Positions 35,383 to 44,873 of a DNA stretch of 64,000 nt are shown here, piece after piece. Source of the DNA: Hirschia sp. (GTDB lineage Bacteria; Pseudomonadota; Alphaproteobacteria; Caulobacterales; Hyphomonadaceae); assembly GCA_002709235.1 (NCBI GenBank), contig PAQI01000024.1, positions 1-64,000 on the forward strand. The letters are read 5' to 3'. Each line of letters starts with the position of its first letter. Positions within the stretch are counted from its first letter, which is position 1. The notes under the pieces were generated by a model that made no database searches, had not been told where the DNA came from, and was given only the letters and a program-made list of their open reading frames with translations. Position numbers and translations under genes: made by a program.

Positions 35383-35417
35383 CCAGCCCCGCACTTTCAT
35401 TGAAAATGCGGGGCTGG
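35383..35417. terminator. bidirectional terminator between copB and the TonB receptor gene
   Basis: Arms CCAGCCCCGCA (35383-35393) and TGCGGGGCTGG (35407-35417), with the inner bases also partly complementary, lie between two convergent genes. The A/T tracts next to it fit factor-independent termination in both directions. Confidence 0.75.
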
Positions 35418-35441
35418 AAATTTGAGTCACGTCAGGTCTGA

Positions 35442-37472
35442 TCAGAAGACCTTGGACAGTGTCACCTTCACATTGCGGCCAGGCTCGACATCATAAAGCA
35501 CAAGCGGACCAAAGACCGGGTGGAAGCTCTCACCCGTCCGCGAGGCGTGCGAGGTATAAGCTTCGTCAAACAGATTATCTACGCCACCCGTCAGCGACAA
35601 TCCTGTCCAGCCTGCCAGATCATCCAGGCGCAGCGAGATATTGTTCACGCTATAACCCGGCTTGAGTTCACCAGTAGAGGTCGTCTTGTCCATGACCTGC
35701 TGGAGGTTCCAATTGGTTGTCAGATTCCAGGGTTCATAAAAATGCGTGGCCTGAAGGCCCAGCTGGTCGCCGATCTCACGAATGCTCTCGGTTGAGACCG
35801 AAGACAGGTCCAGCTCGCTGGCGTCGAAATCCGCCGTTGACCAGGTCGCCAGCAGGTCAAGTTCGCCAAAGCCCCAGCCAAGGCTGGCTTCAAAGCCATT
35901 GATCGATGCAGTGCCGATATTGGCATCGAATGCAGCACCACCAGCGGATGTTTCCGCGATGTAATTGTCCAGCGTTGTCTCGAACCAATTGGCACCGGCG
36001 GTGATCCGTGCTCCGGCGATTTCATTGGCATAGCGCAGGCCGAATTCCACATTGTCACCAGTCTGAGGCTCAAGATCAGGATTCACGATCTTGATCGCCG
36101 CACTTGCCCCACCAAATGGTTCGGCCAGCTCCGGGCCCTTGAACAGTTCAGTATAGCTGGCAACAGCGCTGAGGCCGGGAACGATAATGAACTCACCGCC
36201 AAGCCCATAGGTGATCTCGTCCCAGGAGCCGCTTTCACCCGTGGCCAGATAGGTCACTTCATAATCGTTGAAGCGCACACCCGGACGGATGAACAGGCGG
36301 TCGGCAAAGCCGATTTCGTCTTCCAGGAAAATGCCAAGACTGGTCGCTTCCTGTTCAACAGGCGCGGTCCCCGCCTCCAGGTCAGGGTGATAGGCCAGCT
36401 CCTGATCGAAATATTCCACACCATATTTAAGTGTGTGTGAGACCGTCCCGGTCTCAAGTCGCGAAATCGCAAGCAGGTTAACACCCTGATTGTCCGCCTC
36501 TGCTTCACGCTTGACCAGCGCGCTGCGCGGAATGAGTGGGCTGGTTTCATCGCGCCAAAGCGACATGGCGTTCATGTAGTAAGTGGCACTCAGATTGAAT
36601 GCATCACCCAGATCCAGCCCATAGGACAGGTTGACCGTTTCACGGGTATATTCGGTCGGGATCAGGATATCGCCGGTAATCGCGGTATTGGTCAGCACGC
36701 CCATATCCGGACGCTGTGTATAGTCGCCTGAATCTTCCAGACGGTCATAGCTCAGCTCGATGCGCTGGTTCTCGGTGATGTCAAAACCGATCTTGCCCAG
36801 CCAGTTATCGGTCGTGCCATCGGACCCGATGGTCTCACGGCCTGAGCCATCCTCGAAATTGTCACGGTCGACCCTGTTGAAATAGACAAATACATCCGCA
36901 CGATCTGCAAAGCGTCCATAGCCGGTACCGGAAAAGCCGGTCTGCGCATTGTCATTATAGGACGCCATCAGACGGCCACCGAACATCCGGCCATCGGCGA
37001 GCAGATCTGCAGCATCCTTGGTGTCGAAGCGGACCGACCCGCCAATGCCGCCATGAGTAACGGTGTTCGCACCCAGCTGAACATCTGCGGATTCCAGGAT
37101 ATCCGCATTGATCAGCAGATTGCCCATGTGGTGATAGAGATAGTTGGTCTGCAATGCGCCATCGATATAGACATTGAGATTGCGGTCATCGAGACCACGG
37201 ATATTGATGCGCGAATTGACTGAATGCGTACCGCCAATATCAACGCCCGGCACAGTGCGCAGCAGGTCGGATAGATGGTCGGCCTGCTTCAGCTCGATCT
37301 CGCCTTCGCCAAGATAGAGTGAGTTGGACGTGACTGCCGTTCCCCAGACAACAACCGTGTCCTGAACGGATTCAGCGTCTGCAGCGTCCTGGGCCTGAGC
37401 TACGGTCAGGCCGGTCATGAGGGCTGATACGGCAACAAGTCCGAAACAGCTGCGCCCAATGGATACTGACAT
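35442..37472 (-). CDS. TonB-dependent outer-membrane receptor
   Basis: 676 residues from the ATG at 37472, which has AAGGGG 8 bases upstream; the frame extends to 37547 without coding character. A signal peptide ends at AQAQDA. The plug domain (HLSDLLRTVPGVDIGG ... INIRGLDDRNLNVYIDG) and a 22-strand-type barrel ending NVKVTLSKVF are clear. The ligand cannot be named; the company of ApbE, DUF4198, DUF2271 and PepSY genes suggests a metal or metal chelate. A palindrome at 37496-37507 just upstream is a likely regulator site. Confidence 0.9.
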   Translation of the reverse strand: MSVSIGRSCFGLVAVSALMTGLTVAQAQDAADAESVQDTVVVWGTAVTSNSLYLGEGEIELKQADHLSDLLRTVPGVDIGGTHSVNSRINIRGLDDRNLNVYIDGALQTNYLYHHMGNLLINADILESADVQLGANTVTHGGIGGSVRFDTKDAADLLADGRMFGGRLMASYNDNAQTGFSGTGYGRFADRADVFVYFNRVDRDNFEDGSGRETIGSDGTTDNWLGKIGFDITENQRIELSYDRLEDSGDYTQRPDMGVLTNTAITGDILIPTEYTRETVNLSYGLDLGDAFNLSATYYMNAMSLWRDETSPLIPRSALVKREAEADNQGVNLLAISRLETGTVSHTLKYGVEYFDQELAYHPDLEAGTAPVEQEATSLGIFLEDEIGFADRLFIRPGVRFNDYEVTYLATGESGSWDEITYGLGGEFIIVPGLSAVASYTELFKGPELAEPFGGASAAIKIVNPDLEPQTGDNVEFGLRYANEIAGARITAGANWFETTLDNYIAETSAGGAAFDANIGTASINGFEASLGWGFGELDLLATWSTADFDASELDLSSVSTESIREIGDQLGLQATHFYEPWNLTTNWNLQQVMDKTTSTGELKPGYSVNNISLRLDDLAGWTGLSLTGGVDNLFDEAYTSHASRTGESFHPVFGPLVLYDVEPGRNVKVTLSKVF

Positions 37473-37495
37473 GAATGTCCCCTTATGAGAATGGT

Positions 37496-37507
37496 ATGCA
37501 ATTGCAT
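37496..37507. promoter_or_regulatory. palindrome ATGCAATTGCAT upstream of the TonB receptor
   Basis: A perfect 12-base palindrome 24 bases upstream of the receptor ATG, with a second looser TTGCA...TGCAA arrangement about 40 bases further upstream. It resembles the palindrome at 40658-40674 in front of the PepSY operon. A Fur-superfamily operator is a reasonable guess. Confidence 0.45.
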
Positions 37508-37585
37508 GAGGGGAATAGGATTTGTTGCAAATGACTGTCAACTGCAATTGTCTGAGGCATTATGGTGGCCGACAGGAAAATGCCT

Positions 37586-38500
37586 CTAGTCCAGCCAGGA
37601 CCGCGCGGCATCACTCATCGTCACATTGCCCTGCATATCTGTAAATAATGCAACAATATCATTATCTTGAGAGATTTTGATTGCAGCCTCACCCGCGGCA
37701 AACAGGGCCGTAGCCCAGCCATCTGCCGACATACAGTCATCGGCCAGAACGCTGACGCATGAGTGTAGATTTCGCGCAGGTGTGTCGTCCTGATCACGGA
37801 TGATATGGGTATGACGATCTGTATATTTATGCAGCCCCCCACTGGTCGCTAGCGCGCAGTCACACAAGGCGATCCGGACATGCGGCGCAGCTGACACCGG
37901 CCGCTCCAGCTCTACCCACCACGGTGCGAGATCCGCGCGAACACCACTACCGGTAAACTCCCCGCCTATCTCCGCCAGAAAAGAGGATATGCCGATCTGC
38001 TCCAGTGCCCAGCCCATCTGATCGACGCCATGGCCCTTGGCAATTGCAGACAGGTCCAGCTCAATGCCGCCCGGCTGGCGAATACGTCCGTCATCCAGGC
38101 TGATCGGATCATCGTTCCAGCAATGGCGCTCTGAGAACACTGCCAGCCCCTCCCCCTCAGGTCCGAACCCTCGCGCACGCACCTGCGCCCCGTGGCAGGG
38201 GTCAAACGCCCCACCCGAGGCATTGGCGATCTGGACCGCACGCGCCCAGACTGTGCTGAAATGATCCGGTGGAACAAATATCTCGCCCGGTGCGGCGCGA
38301 TTGAAACGACTGATGAAACTGTCGGGCAGCCAGGTGCTCAGCTGCGAGATGATGGCGGAGAACACTGTCTCCACCACCGCCCGCACCTCATCTGCCCTGC
38401 CGCGATCGGCATGAGCGCGAAGAGACCATGTGGTGCCCATGGTCTCTCCGGTCAGGTTCAGAATGTCATGTTCAACGGGCCCCACCAGCTGTGTCGCCAA
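37586..38500 (-). CDS. apbE: ApbE, FAD:protein FMN transferase
   Basis: 304 residues with a TTG start (38500), required because the conserved GETMGTTWSL motif begins at residue 18. Other family motifs are present: DPCHGA, ELDLSAIAKGHGVD, IGGEFTGSG and SADGWATALF. It attaches FMN to threonine in target proteins. There is no lipobox, so it may act in the cytoplasm or have lost export. It follows the DUF4198 gene in the leftward operon, and the PepSY protein upstream is a conceivable redox partner. Confidence 0.9.
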   Translation of the reverse strand: MATQLVGPVEHDILNLTGETMGTTWSLRAHADRGRADEVRAVVETVFSAIISQLSTWLPDSFISRFNRAAPGEIFVPPDHFSTVWARAVQIANASGGAFDPCHGAQVRARGFGPEGEGLAVFSERHCWNDDPISLDDGRIRQPGGIELDLSAIAKGHGVDQMGWALEQIGISSFLAEIGGEFTGSGVRADLAPWWVELERPVSAAPHVRIALCDCALATSGGLHKYTDRHTHIIRDQDDTPARNLHSCVSVLADDCMSADGWATALFAAGEAAIKISQDNDIVALFTDMQGNVTMSDAARSWLD

Positions 38501-38532
38501 CAGCCCCGGAGGGACGAGAACAATCGGTTCAC

Positions 38533-39345
38533 TCAGGGTGCAAGCACTTCGAATGTGGCGACATAGCCATTCATCGCCTTGATCTGCATGCCGTTCAGTT
38601 CGGCCGTGCCATCAACGCTGGATGACAACCAATAACGGCCGGGTTCTTCCAATGTGAACGACACTTCGCCATTCTCGTCGGAGACTAGCTCGACCAGCCC
38701 CTGATCATCGCGGTAACGGTCCTGCCCCTTGGAGATCTTCACCTCAAGACCGACAGCAGGTTCGCCATCCAGGACGAAGCGGAAAAAGGCTGGCTCTTCG
38801 GCATAGACATCATTGGGGTGCGTAACAGGCACCAGTTCCAGCCCCTGACCTGTTGGAGCCAGTGCATCGACCGACGGTGCGCCAAGTGTCACGAAGGTTT
38901 CAACACGCCGCGAGGCCTGCATCACCTCCACACCCGGCTTGCCGATCAGACCGTCTGCTTCCAGATCAGCCAGGGAGCCCCGCTTGCGACGCGGTTCGCC
39001 ATCTTCTTCCCAGCGAGCAAAATAGGAGGCACCGGCTTCACCGATCTTCCATGTGCCCTGCTTGTCCAGTTTCACATCGAAAGCTGAGCGAAACTTGCCC
39101 GTCCAACCACCTTCAACCGGGCTCGACACACCATCGGGTGCGGTGACAACCATATTGTCCAGGCGCAGCGGCACATGGTTGGGAAAGAACAGGTCATTGG
39201 ACACAGCACCATCCACCGTCACCCACTGCTCCTCACCGGACAGGGTAAAGGTGGACGGCAGGATCCACATGCGATGTGCCTGCGCAGGACCGGCGAGCGC
39301 GACAATGGCAGCAGCACCGGCGAGAAGATAACGAACAGCTTTCAT
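38533..39345 (-). CDS. DUF4198 periplasmic protein
   Basis: 270 residues from the ATG at 39345 with AAGGAG upstream. A signal peptide (YLLAGAAAIVALAGPAQA) precedes HRMWILPSTF, the typical start of DUF4198 proteins, and the C-terminal part with SFTLEEPGRYWLSSS looks like a beta-sandwich. The family is associated with metal (nickel/cobalt/iron) uptake operons and TonB receptors. Second-to-last gene of the operon. Confidence 0.82.
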   Translation of the reverse strand: MKAVRYLLAGAAAIVALAGPAQAHRMWILPSTFTLSGEEQWVTVDGAVSNDLFFPNHVPLRLDNMVVTAPDGVSSPVEGGWTGKFRSAFDVKLDKQGTWKIGEAGASYFARWEEDGEPRRKRGSLADLEADGLIGKPGVEVMQASRRVETFVTLGAPSVDALAPTGQGLELVPVTHPNDVYAEEPAFFRFVLDGEPAVGLEVKISKGQDRYRDDQGLVELVSDENGEVSFTLEEPGRYWLSSSVDGTAELNGMQIKAMNGYVATFEVLAP

Positions 39346-39371
39346 GGCTGGCTCCTTGGCATTTGAAATCA

Positions 39372-39908
39372 TCATGGCTTGAGCGTCAGGGACACGGTTC
39401 CCAGCTCGGTTTCGCCAGACAGCGTTTGAGTGGAAGGGGCATCCGAGCCCCAGGCGAATGGAATCTTCACAAGCTCACGTCCGCCAACTTCACGCGCAGC
39501 TTCGACATGCAACACATAGTCTCCGGCGGGCAGGTCCTTGAGCAGGCCCTCATCATCAAAGGTGACAAGGTGCTGACCTGGTGAACGGGTTGGCCCGGAT
39601 ACACCGTCAACCGGCATTTCCAGATTACGACCCGACCGACGCCACCACTGGCGCATATCCTTCAGCCAAGTCTCGCCCTTGCCTTCTGGGCCATCCTCCT
39701 GCTGATACCAGACTGCCAGGTTTGCCGCCACGGAATGATCCGCCCGGGCGATCCACACCGCCACATATGGCTTGTGATATTCTGCAACACTGATCTTCGG
39801 CAGCTCCACCGAAACAGCCAGTTCCTCAGCTGACGCCACGCCAGCCAATGGCCCGGCCAGCGTGCCGGCAAGAGCGCTGAAACCAGCAAGTTGAAGGATT
39901 GCACGCAT
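39372..39908 (-). CDS. DUF2271 periplasmic protein
   Basis: 178 residues from the ATG at 39908 (the frame to 40082 overlaps the upstream gene in another reading and is not used). A signal peptide (LAGFSALAGTLAGPLAGVAS) is followed by YVAVWIARADHSVAANLAVW and GETWLKDMRQWWRRSG, characteristic of DUF2271. Members occur with PepSY proteins and ApbE in iron- or flavin-linked loci; the biochemical role is unknown. It is 11 bases downstream of the PepSY gene. Confidence 0.82.
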   Translation of the reverse strand: MRAILQLAGFSALAGTLAGPLAGVASAEELAVSVELPKISVAEYHKPYVAVWIARADHSVAANLAVWYQQEDGPEGKGETWLKDMRQWWRRSGRNLEMPVDGVSGPTRSPGQHLVTFDDEGLLKDLPAGDYVLHVEAAREVGGRELVKIPFAWGSDAPSTQTLSGETELGTVSLTLKP

Positions 39909-39919
39909 GAATAACCTCG

Positions 39920-40600
39920 TCAGTGAACAAACAGGACAAGCACAACGACCGGTATCGCGACACCGATCAGAGTAAGGGGCCAGGTGATCGCTCGCTTGGC
40001 CGAATGAATCTGCAACAACCACAGCCCGGTCAGGCAGAAGAATATTGTCGCGACGGAAAACACATCGAGAAACAGCGCCCATGCTGGTCCCGTGTCCCGC
40101 CCCTTGTGAAGATCATTGAGATAGGAGATCGCCCCGCGCGATGTGTGCTCATATTCCACCAGCCCGGTCTCGCGGTCGATCGCCAGCCAGCCATCACCAC
40201 CCGGTCGTGGCAGGCCCACATAGACATCCACATCAGTCCATTCCGCAGCGCGGCCCGATACATTCACGCCCGGATCACGGCGCAATTGGCGGATGATCTC
40301 CGGTGGCAGGGCACCGGTCATCCCCTCCTCCGGTTGCGTGGCAAGAATTGATATCATTTCATCGGGCAATTGCGCTTCAACGCTACGCGTCACGGGCTCT
40401 GCCGGAATATCGCCCGCGTGATTGAGCGTGATACCTGTGACCGCGAACAGCACCATGCCGACAAGGCATACTGCGCCGGAGATCCAGTGCCAGATCCGCG
40501 CTTGTTTCTTCCAGAAATTCTTCGCAGCCTTGCGTGCACGCATGGGTGTCGCAGGAGCAGGCACGTCAGTGCGTTCAATCTGGGCAGTTCGAGAATTCAT
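39920..40600 (-). CDS. PepSY-associated membrane protein
   Basis: 226 residues from the ATG at 40600. A membrane segment (WHWISGAVCLVGMVLFAVTG) ending ITLNH, a periplasmic PepSY-like part and SYLNDLHKGRDTGPAWALF followed by two more membrane segments define a short PepSY_TM protein. Such proteins are thought to be inner-membrane electron carriers or reductases for metal chelates. First gene of the leftward operon with DUF2271, DUF4198 and ApbE; a palindrome lies 58 bases upstream. Confidence 0.8.
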   Translation of the reverse strand: MNSRTAQIERTDVPAPATPMRARKAAKNFWKKQARIWHWISGAVCLVGMVLFAVTGITLNHAGDIPAEPVTRSVEAQLPDEMISILATQPEEGMTGALPPEIIRQLRRDPGVNVSGRAAEWTDVDVYVGLPRPGGDGWLAIDRETGLVEYEHTSRGAISYLNDLHKGRDTGPAWALFLDVFSVATIFFCLTGLWLLQIHSAKRAITWPLTLIGVAIPVVVLVLFVH

Positions 40601-40657
40601 GAATGTGTGGTCAACCGGGCCATTGAATTGGACGGACCCTAGCACCAGCCCCCGAGA

Positions 40658-40674
40658 ATGCAAACCATTCGCAT
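40658..40674. promoter_or_regulatory. near-perfect palindrome upstream of the PepSY operon
   Basis: ATGCAAACCATTCGCAT: arms ATGCAAA and TTCGCAT match as a palindrome except for one base. It sits at promoter distance from the PepSY gene and shares the ATGCAA-type half site with the palindrome before the TonB receptor. Confidence 0.5.
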
Positions 40675-40733
40675 GTAATTTCTTGCAGTCTCACGAAACA
40701 GTGAGCATAGCCTCTATCCGTGGCTATTCATGG

Positions 40734-40766
40734 AAAAAGCGCCGGACCTTTCGATCCGACGCTTTC
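40734..40766 (-). terminator. factor-independent terminator after mmsB
   Basis: Read on the minus strand, a stem AAAGCGTCGGA / TCCGGCGCTTT (one G-T pair) is followed by a run of T, ending about 25 bases after the mmsB stop. Confidence 0.75.
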
Positions 40767-40790
40767 TTGTCAAACAGCCGTCGACGAAAC

Positions 40791-41681
40791 TCAGATTTCG
40801 CCCTTCAGACGCTTCATCACACTGGAAAAGTCCAGCCCGCCAAAACCGTCTTCATCCAGCTTGGTGTAGAATTCCAAAGCATCATCACCCAGCGGTGTCA
40901 GAGCGCCTGCACTATCCGCCGCACCCTTCGCCAGACGCATATCCTTGAGCATCATCGCCACTGCGAAACCGGGCTTATAGTCATTGTTTGCAGGCGATGT
41001 CGGCACAGGACCTGGCGACGGACAATAGGATGTCATCGACCAGTTCTGGCCCGAGGCTTTCGAAGAGATATCAAAGAATGTCTGCGCATCCAGGCCCAGC
41101 TTCTCGGCAAGGTTGAAGGCCTCGCATGTGCCGATCATGGAGATCCCCAGCAGCATGTTGTTGGCGATCTTGGCGACCTGTCCATTCCCATTGGCACCGG
41201 CATGGAAGATATTGCTGCCCATGATTTCCAGATAAGGCTTGGCACGCTCGAAGGCCTGCTCTTCACCGCCGACCATGAAGGTCAGCGTGCCACCTTCGGC
41301 CGCAGCTGTTCCGCCAGAAACCGGCGCATCGACCATGTCGAAACCCAGCGCCTTGAGATCGGCGGAGATTGATCGCGCGTCTTCCACGGCAATGGTCGAG
41401 CATTCCAGAAACACAGCAGATTTGGGTGCATTGGCGGACACACCATCATCACCCAGATAGACACCGCGCACATGCTTGCCAGCTGGCAGCATGGACACCA
41501 CGGCATCCACATCCTTCACGGCTTCAGCCACAGAGGAAGCACCCTTGGCACCTGCTTTCTCCACCTTTGCAATCGCATCGGCTGACAGGTCAAATGCCCT
41601 TACCTCATGCCCGGCCCTGGCAAGATTGGCGCACATGCCGCCGCCCATGTTTCCAAGACCGATGAACGCTATCTTCGCCAT
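40791..41681 (-). CDS. mmsB: 3-hydroxyisobutyrate dehydrogenase
   Basis: 296 residues from the ATG at 41681 with GGAGG upstream. The Rossmann motif GLGNMGGGM starts at residue 7, the substrate motif DAPVSGGTAAAEGGTL is present, and the catalytic Lys lies in GNGQVAKIANNMLLG. The enzyme oxidises 3-hydroxyisobutyrate to methylmalonate semialdehyde with NAD in valine breakdown. It is the last gene of the leftward catabolic cluster. Confidence 0.92.
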   Translation of the reverse strand: MAKIAFIGLGNMGGGMCANLARAGHEVRAFDLSADAIAKVEKAGAKGASSVAEAVKDVDAVVSMLPAGKHVRGVYLGDDGVSANAPKSAVFLECSTIAVEDARSISADLKALGFDMVDAPVSGGTAAAEGGTLTFMVGGEEQAFERAKPYLEIMGSNIFHAGANGNGQVAKIANNMLLGISMIGTCEAFNLAEKLGLDAQTFFDISSKASGQNWSMTSYCPSPGPVPTSPANNDYKPGFAVAMMLKDMRLAKGAADSAGALTPLGDDALEFYTKLDEDGFGGLDFSSVMKRLKGEI

Positions 41682-41790
41682 GACTTCCTCCAATTTGCCT
41701 TTTGTCCCTTCCGGCTCCTGCCGGAATGAGGACTGATTGCCGAATATCTATCCTGCCCGGATGCGGGCCATCACCGGCCCGCTGTCCGGC

Positions 41791-42831
41791 TCATACGTCC
41801 AGAAATGTCAGTTCTTCATCGACCGGCGCAAAGATCGCATCCAGCGCCGCCTCGGTGACGCCAGACAGTTCGGCCGGTGACCATTTGGGCGCATTGTCCT
41901 TCTCGACAACAACCGCACGCACACCCTCGATGAAATCATGGCTGACCACGATGCGGGAGCCGATGCGGTATTCCATGCGCATATTGTCCTCGAAGGTCTT
42001 CATCTGCCCGCCCGCACGCAGCTGGCGAAGCGCCACCTTCATTGTCGTCGGTGACTTGGTGGCAAGGGCGGCAAGCTGCTTGTTCGCCCACTCGCTGCCA
42101 TCCGCCTCAAGCGCTGCAATGATCTCCTCGACACTGTCCTTGCTGAAACAGCTGTCGATGATCGCCCGATATTGTTCAAACCCGCCCTTCGCGGAGGTCT
42201 GCAGCCCTTCCAGAGCGCCAACACCTTCAGTGCTCAGTTTTGATTTGAGTGCCTCAAGGCTGTCGGCCGGTGCAAAATGCGTCGCCACACCGGCAGCCAG
42301 AACATCCTCGCCCTTCAGCCGCGCGCCAGTCAGCGCCAGCCACATGCCCAGCTCACCATCAAGACGCGGCAGAAACCAGCCGCCACCCACATCAGGGAAC
42401 AGGCCAATGCCGCTTTCGGGCATGGCGAATGTCGTGTTCGGCGTGGCGATACGGTGCGATCCGTGAACGGAAATGCCCACACCACCGCCCATGGTCACCC
42501 CGTCAAGAAACGAGATATAGGGCTTCTTGTAATTGTGGATCAGCGTGTTGAGGCGGTATTCCTCAGCGAAGAAAGCCCGGCCTTCCACGCCATCTTTCTT
42601 GCCGCTGTCGGAGAGGAGCTTGATGTCACCCCCGGCACAAAAGCCGCGTGTACCTTCGGCGTGATCGACGATCACCAGGTCTACGGCATCATCATTGGCC
42701 CATCCGACCAGCGCATTGGTCATGATCTCGCACATGTCGCGATCCAGCGCATGCAGTGCCTTGGGCTTGTTGAGTGTCAGGCGTCCGGCGCGGCCTTCGA
42801 TACGGGCGATGACGGGAGCGTTGTCGGTCAT
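41791..42831 (-). CDS. 3-hydroxyisobutyryl-CoA hydrolase
   Basis: 346 residues with the crotonase fold and the longer C-terminal domain typical of 3-hydroxyisobutyryl-CoA hydrolase: GFCAGGDIK, FLDGVTMGGGVG, FAMPESGIGLFPDVGGGW and VVEKDNAPKW. It releases free 3-hydroxyisobutyrate from its CoA ester in the valine pathway. AGGAGG precedes the ATG at 42831 and the stop of the dehydrogenase gene is 24 bases upstream. Confidence 0.9.
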   Translation of the reverse strand: MTDNAPVIARIEGRAGRLTLNKPKALHALDRDMCEIMTNALVGWANDDAVDLVIVDHAEGTRGFCAGGDIKLLSDSGKKDGVEGRAFFAEEYRLNTLIHNYKKPYISFLDGVTMGGGVGISVHGSHRIATPNTTFAMPESGIGLFPDVGGGWFLPRLDGELGMWLALTGARLKGEDVLAAGVATHFAPADSLEALKSKLSTEGVGALEGLQTSAKGGFEQYRAIIDSCFSKDSVEEIIAALEADGSEWANKQLAALATKSPTTMKVALRQLRAGGQMKTFEDNMRMEYRIGSRIVVSHDFIEGVRAVVVEKDNAPKWSPAELSGVTEAALDAIFAPVDEELTFLDV

Positions 42832-42854
42832 GGTCGGTCCTCCTGAGGCGTCTG

Positions 42855-43991
42855 TTATTTCGTGAGTAATGCGCGCGAGACGATGACGCGCATGATCTCG
42901 TTCGTGCCTTCAAGGATCTGGTGCACCCGAAGGTCACGCACGATCCGCTCGACTTCATATTCGGAAAGATAGCCGTAACCGCCATGGATCTGCAGCGCAT
43001 CATTGGCCACACGAAACCCGGTATCGGTCACGAAACGCTTGGCCCCGGCACAGGCCTGAGTGGCATCATGTGCGCCAGCATCCAGCTTGCTCGCCGCGCT
43101 GTATAGATAGCTGCGAGCGGCCTGAAGATCGATTTCCATGTCGGCCAGCTTGAACTGGGTCGCCTGGAAATCGGCTATTGCCTGGCCAAACTGCTTGCGA
43201 TCCTTGGCATAGTTGACCGCCCGGTCCAGCGCTTCCTGCGCGCCACCCAGCGATCCGGCGGAAATGTTCAACCGCCCGCCATCAAGGCCCGCCATCGCAT
43301 ATTTGAAGCCAGAACCTTCATCACCCACGCGGTTGGAAGCGGGAATGCGGCAATCGTCAAACATCACCATCGCCGTCGGCTGGGCCCGCCAGCCCATCTT
43401 TTCCTCGTTCTTGCCGAAGGAAAGCCCCGGCGCATCCTTTTCCACGATGAAGGTGGATATGCCCCGCGCACCCGTATCAGCGGTGCGTGCCATCACGACA
43501 TAGATATCCGAATAGCCACCCCCGGAAATGAACACCTTGGAGCCATTGAGCACATAGTCATCACCATCGCGCACGGCCTTGGTGCTCAGGCTGGCAGCAT
43601 CCGAGCCGGCATTGGGCTCGGTCAGGCAATAGGAGGCAATGGTCTGACAGGTGGTCATGTCTGGCAGGAATTTCTTGCGCAGCTCATCGGAACCAAACTT
43701 GTCGATCATCGCCGCACACATATTGTGGATCGACAGGAAGGTCGCGTGCGATACGCATCCCTTGGACAATTGCTCGAAGATCAGCACGGCATCCAGACGG
43801 CTCAACGCCGACCCACCGACATCCTCTGACACATAGATCCCACCAAAGCCCAGCTCCCCAAGTGATTGCAGGACCTCGCGGTCAAGGCTGTGTGCAGCCT
43901 CCCAGCCCGCAGCGCCGGGGCGAAGCACGTCATCGGTGAACTTCGACGCCATGTCGATGATCATGCCCTGTTCTTCGGTGAGTGTGGTCAT
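42855..43991 (-). CDS. acyl-CoA dehydrogenase, probably isobutyryl-CoA dehydrogenase
   Basis: 378 residues from the ATG at 43991. Family motifs: YCLTEPNAGSDAASL (flavin site), KMGWRAQPTAMV, and near the end QIHGGYGYLSEYEVERIVRD with the catalytic-base region. FAD-dependent oxidation of a short branched acyl-CoA; the neighbours point to isobutyryl-CoA as substrate, an inference from context. Operon with the hydrolase. Confidence 0.88.
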   Translation of the reverse strand: MTTLTEEQGMIIDMASKFTDDVLRPGAAGWEAAHSLDREVLQSLGELGFGGIYVSEDVGGSALSRLDAVLIFEQLSKGCVSHATFLSIHNMCAAMIDKFGSDELRKKFLPDMTTCQTIASYCLTEPNAGSDAASLSTKAVRDGDDYVLNGSKVFISGGGYSDIYVVMARTADTGARGISTFIVEKDAPGLSFGKNEEKMGWRAQPTAMVMFDDCRIPASNRVGDEGSGFKYAMAGLDGGRLNISAGSLGGAQEALDRAVNYAKDRKQFGQAIADFQATQFKLADMEIDLQAARSYLYSAASKLDAGAHDATQACAGAKRFVTDTGFRVANDALQIHGGYGYLSEYEVERIVRDLRVHQILEGTNEIMRVIVSRALLTK

Positions 43992-44062
43992 ATCGGTTCT
44001 ATCCAATTGTCGTTCGTGAGGGGCGCAAACAGGTCCGGCTCGCGCCCGCTTCACATGTCAGG

Positions 44063-44842
44063 TCAGCTATCCTTGAAATTGGGCGGGCGCTTCTCGACGA
44101 ATGCCTGCATGCCCTCTTTCTGGTCCTGTGTCGCAAACAGGCCCATGAACAGGCGACGCTCGAACTTGACGCCTTCCGTTGTGGACAATTCCAGCGAGCG
44201 GGCAACCATTTCCTTGGCCGCCATCAGAGACGGAATGGAGAATGCCGCCATTTCCTCGGCCACCTTCATGACCTCATCCAGATAGCCTTCCTGCGGAAGT
44301 ACGCGTGCGACAAGGCCGATACGGTCGGCTTCTGCGGCGTCGATCATGCGGCCGGTCAACACCAGATCCATCGCCTTGGCCTTGCCGATCGCCTTGGTCA
44401 GGCGGATCGAACCACCCATGCCCGGCGTCACGCCCAGCTTGATCTCAGGCTGGCCGAACTTGGCCTTTTCCGATGCAATTATCACATCACACATCATGGC
44501 CAGCTCACAGCCACCACCCAGTGCGAAACCATTGACCGCAGCAATCACCGGCTTGCGACAGGCCGCGAAACGGTCCCATCCGGCAAAATAGTCATTGAGA
44601 TACATGTCGGAGAATGATTGCGGCTGCATTTCCTTGATGTCGGCCCCGGCGGCGAAGGCGCGCCCGGCCCCGGTCAGCACGGAGACAGCAATCTCCTTGT
44701 CCTGATCGATCCTGGCAAACACATCGGCGACTTCCGACATCACCTCCTGGTTCAGCGCGTTCAGGCTATCGGGGCGGTTCAGTGTCACCAGAGCGATCCG
44801 GCCTCGGCGTTCCATTGTAATCGTCGAATAATTGCTCATCAT
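44063..44842 (-). CDS. enoyl-CoA hydratase
   Basis: About 259 residues; two adjacent ATGs (44842 and 44839) and a GTG are possible starts. Crotonase motifs with the two catalytic glutamates: AGRAFAAGADIKEM, AVNGFALGGGCELAM, GQPEIKLGVTPGMGG. It hydrates methacrylyl-CoA in the valine pathway and probably other short enoyl-CoAs. First gene of the leftward operon; repeated GTGCGCA units lie just upstream. Confidence 0.9.
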   Translation of the reverse strand: MMSNYSTITMERRGRIALVTLNRPDSLNALNQEVMSEVADVFARIDQDKEIAVSVLTGAGRAFAAGADIKEMQPQSFSDMYLNDYFAGWDRFAACRKPVIAAVNGFALGGGCELAMMCDVIIASEKAKFGQPEIKLGVTPGMGGSIRLTKAIGKAKAMDLVLTGRMIDAAEADRIGLVARVLPQEGYLDEVMKVAEEMAAFSIPSLMAAKEMVARSLELSTTEGVKFERRLFMGLFATQDQKEGMQAFVEKRPPNFKDS

Positions 44843-44873
44843 CACAACCGTTCAGTGTCTGTTGAAAAGGATA

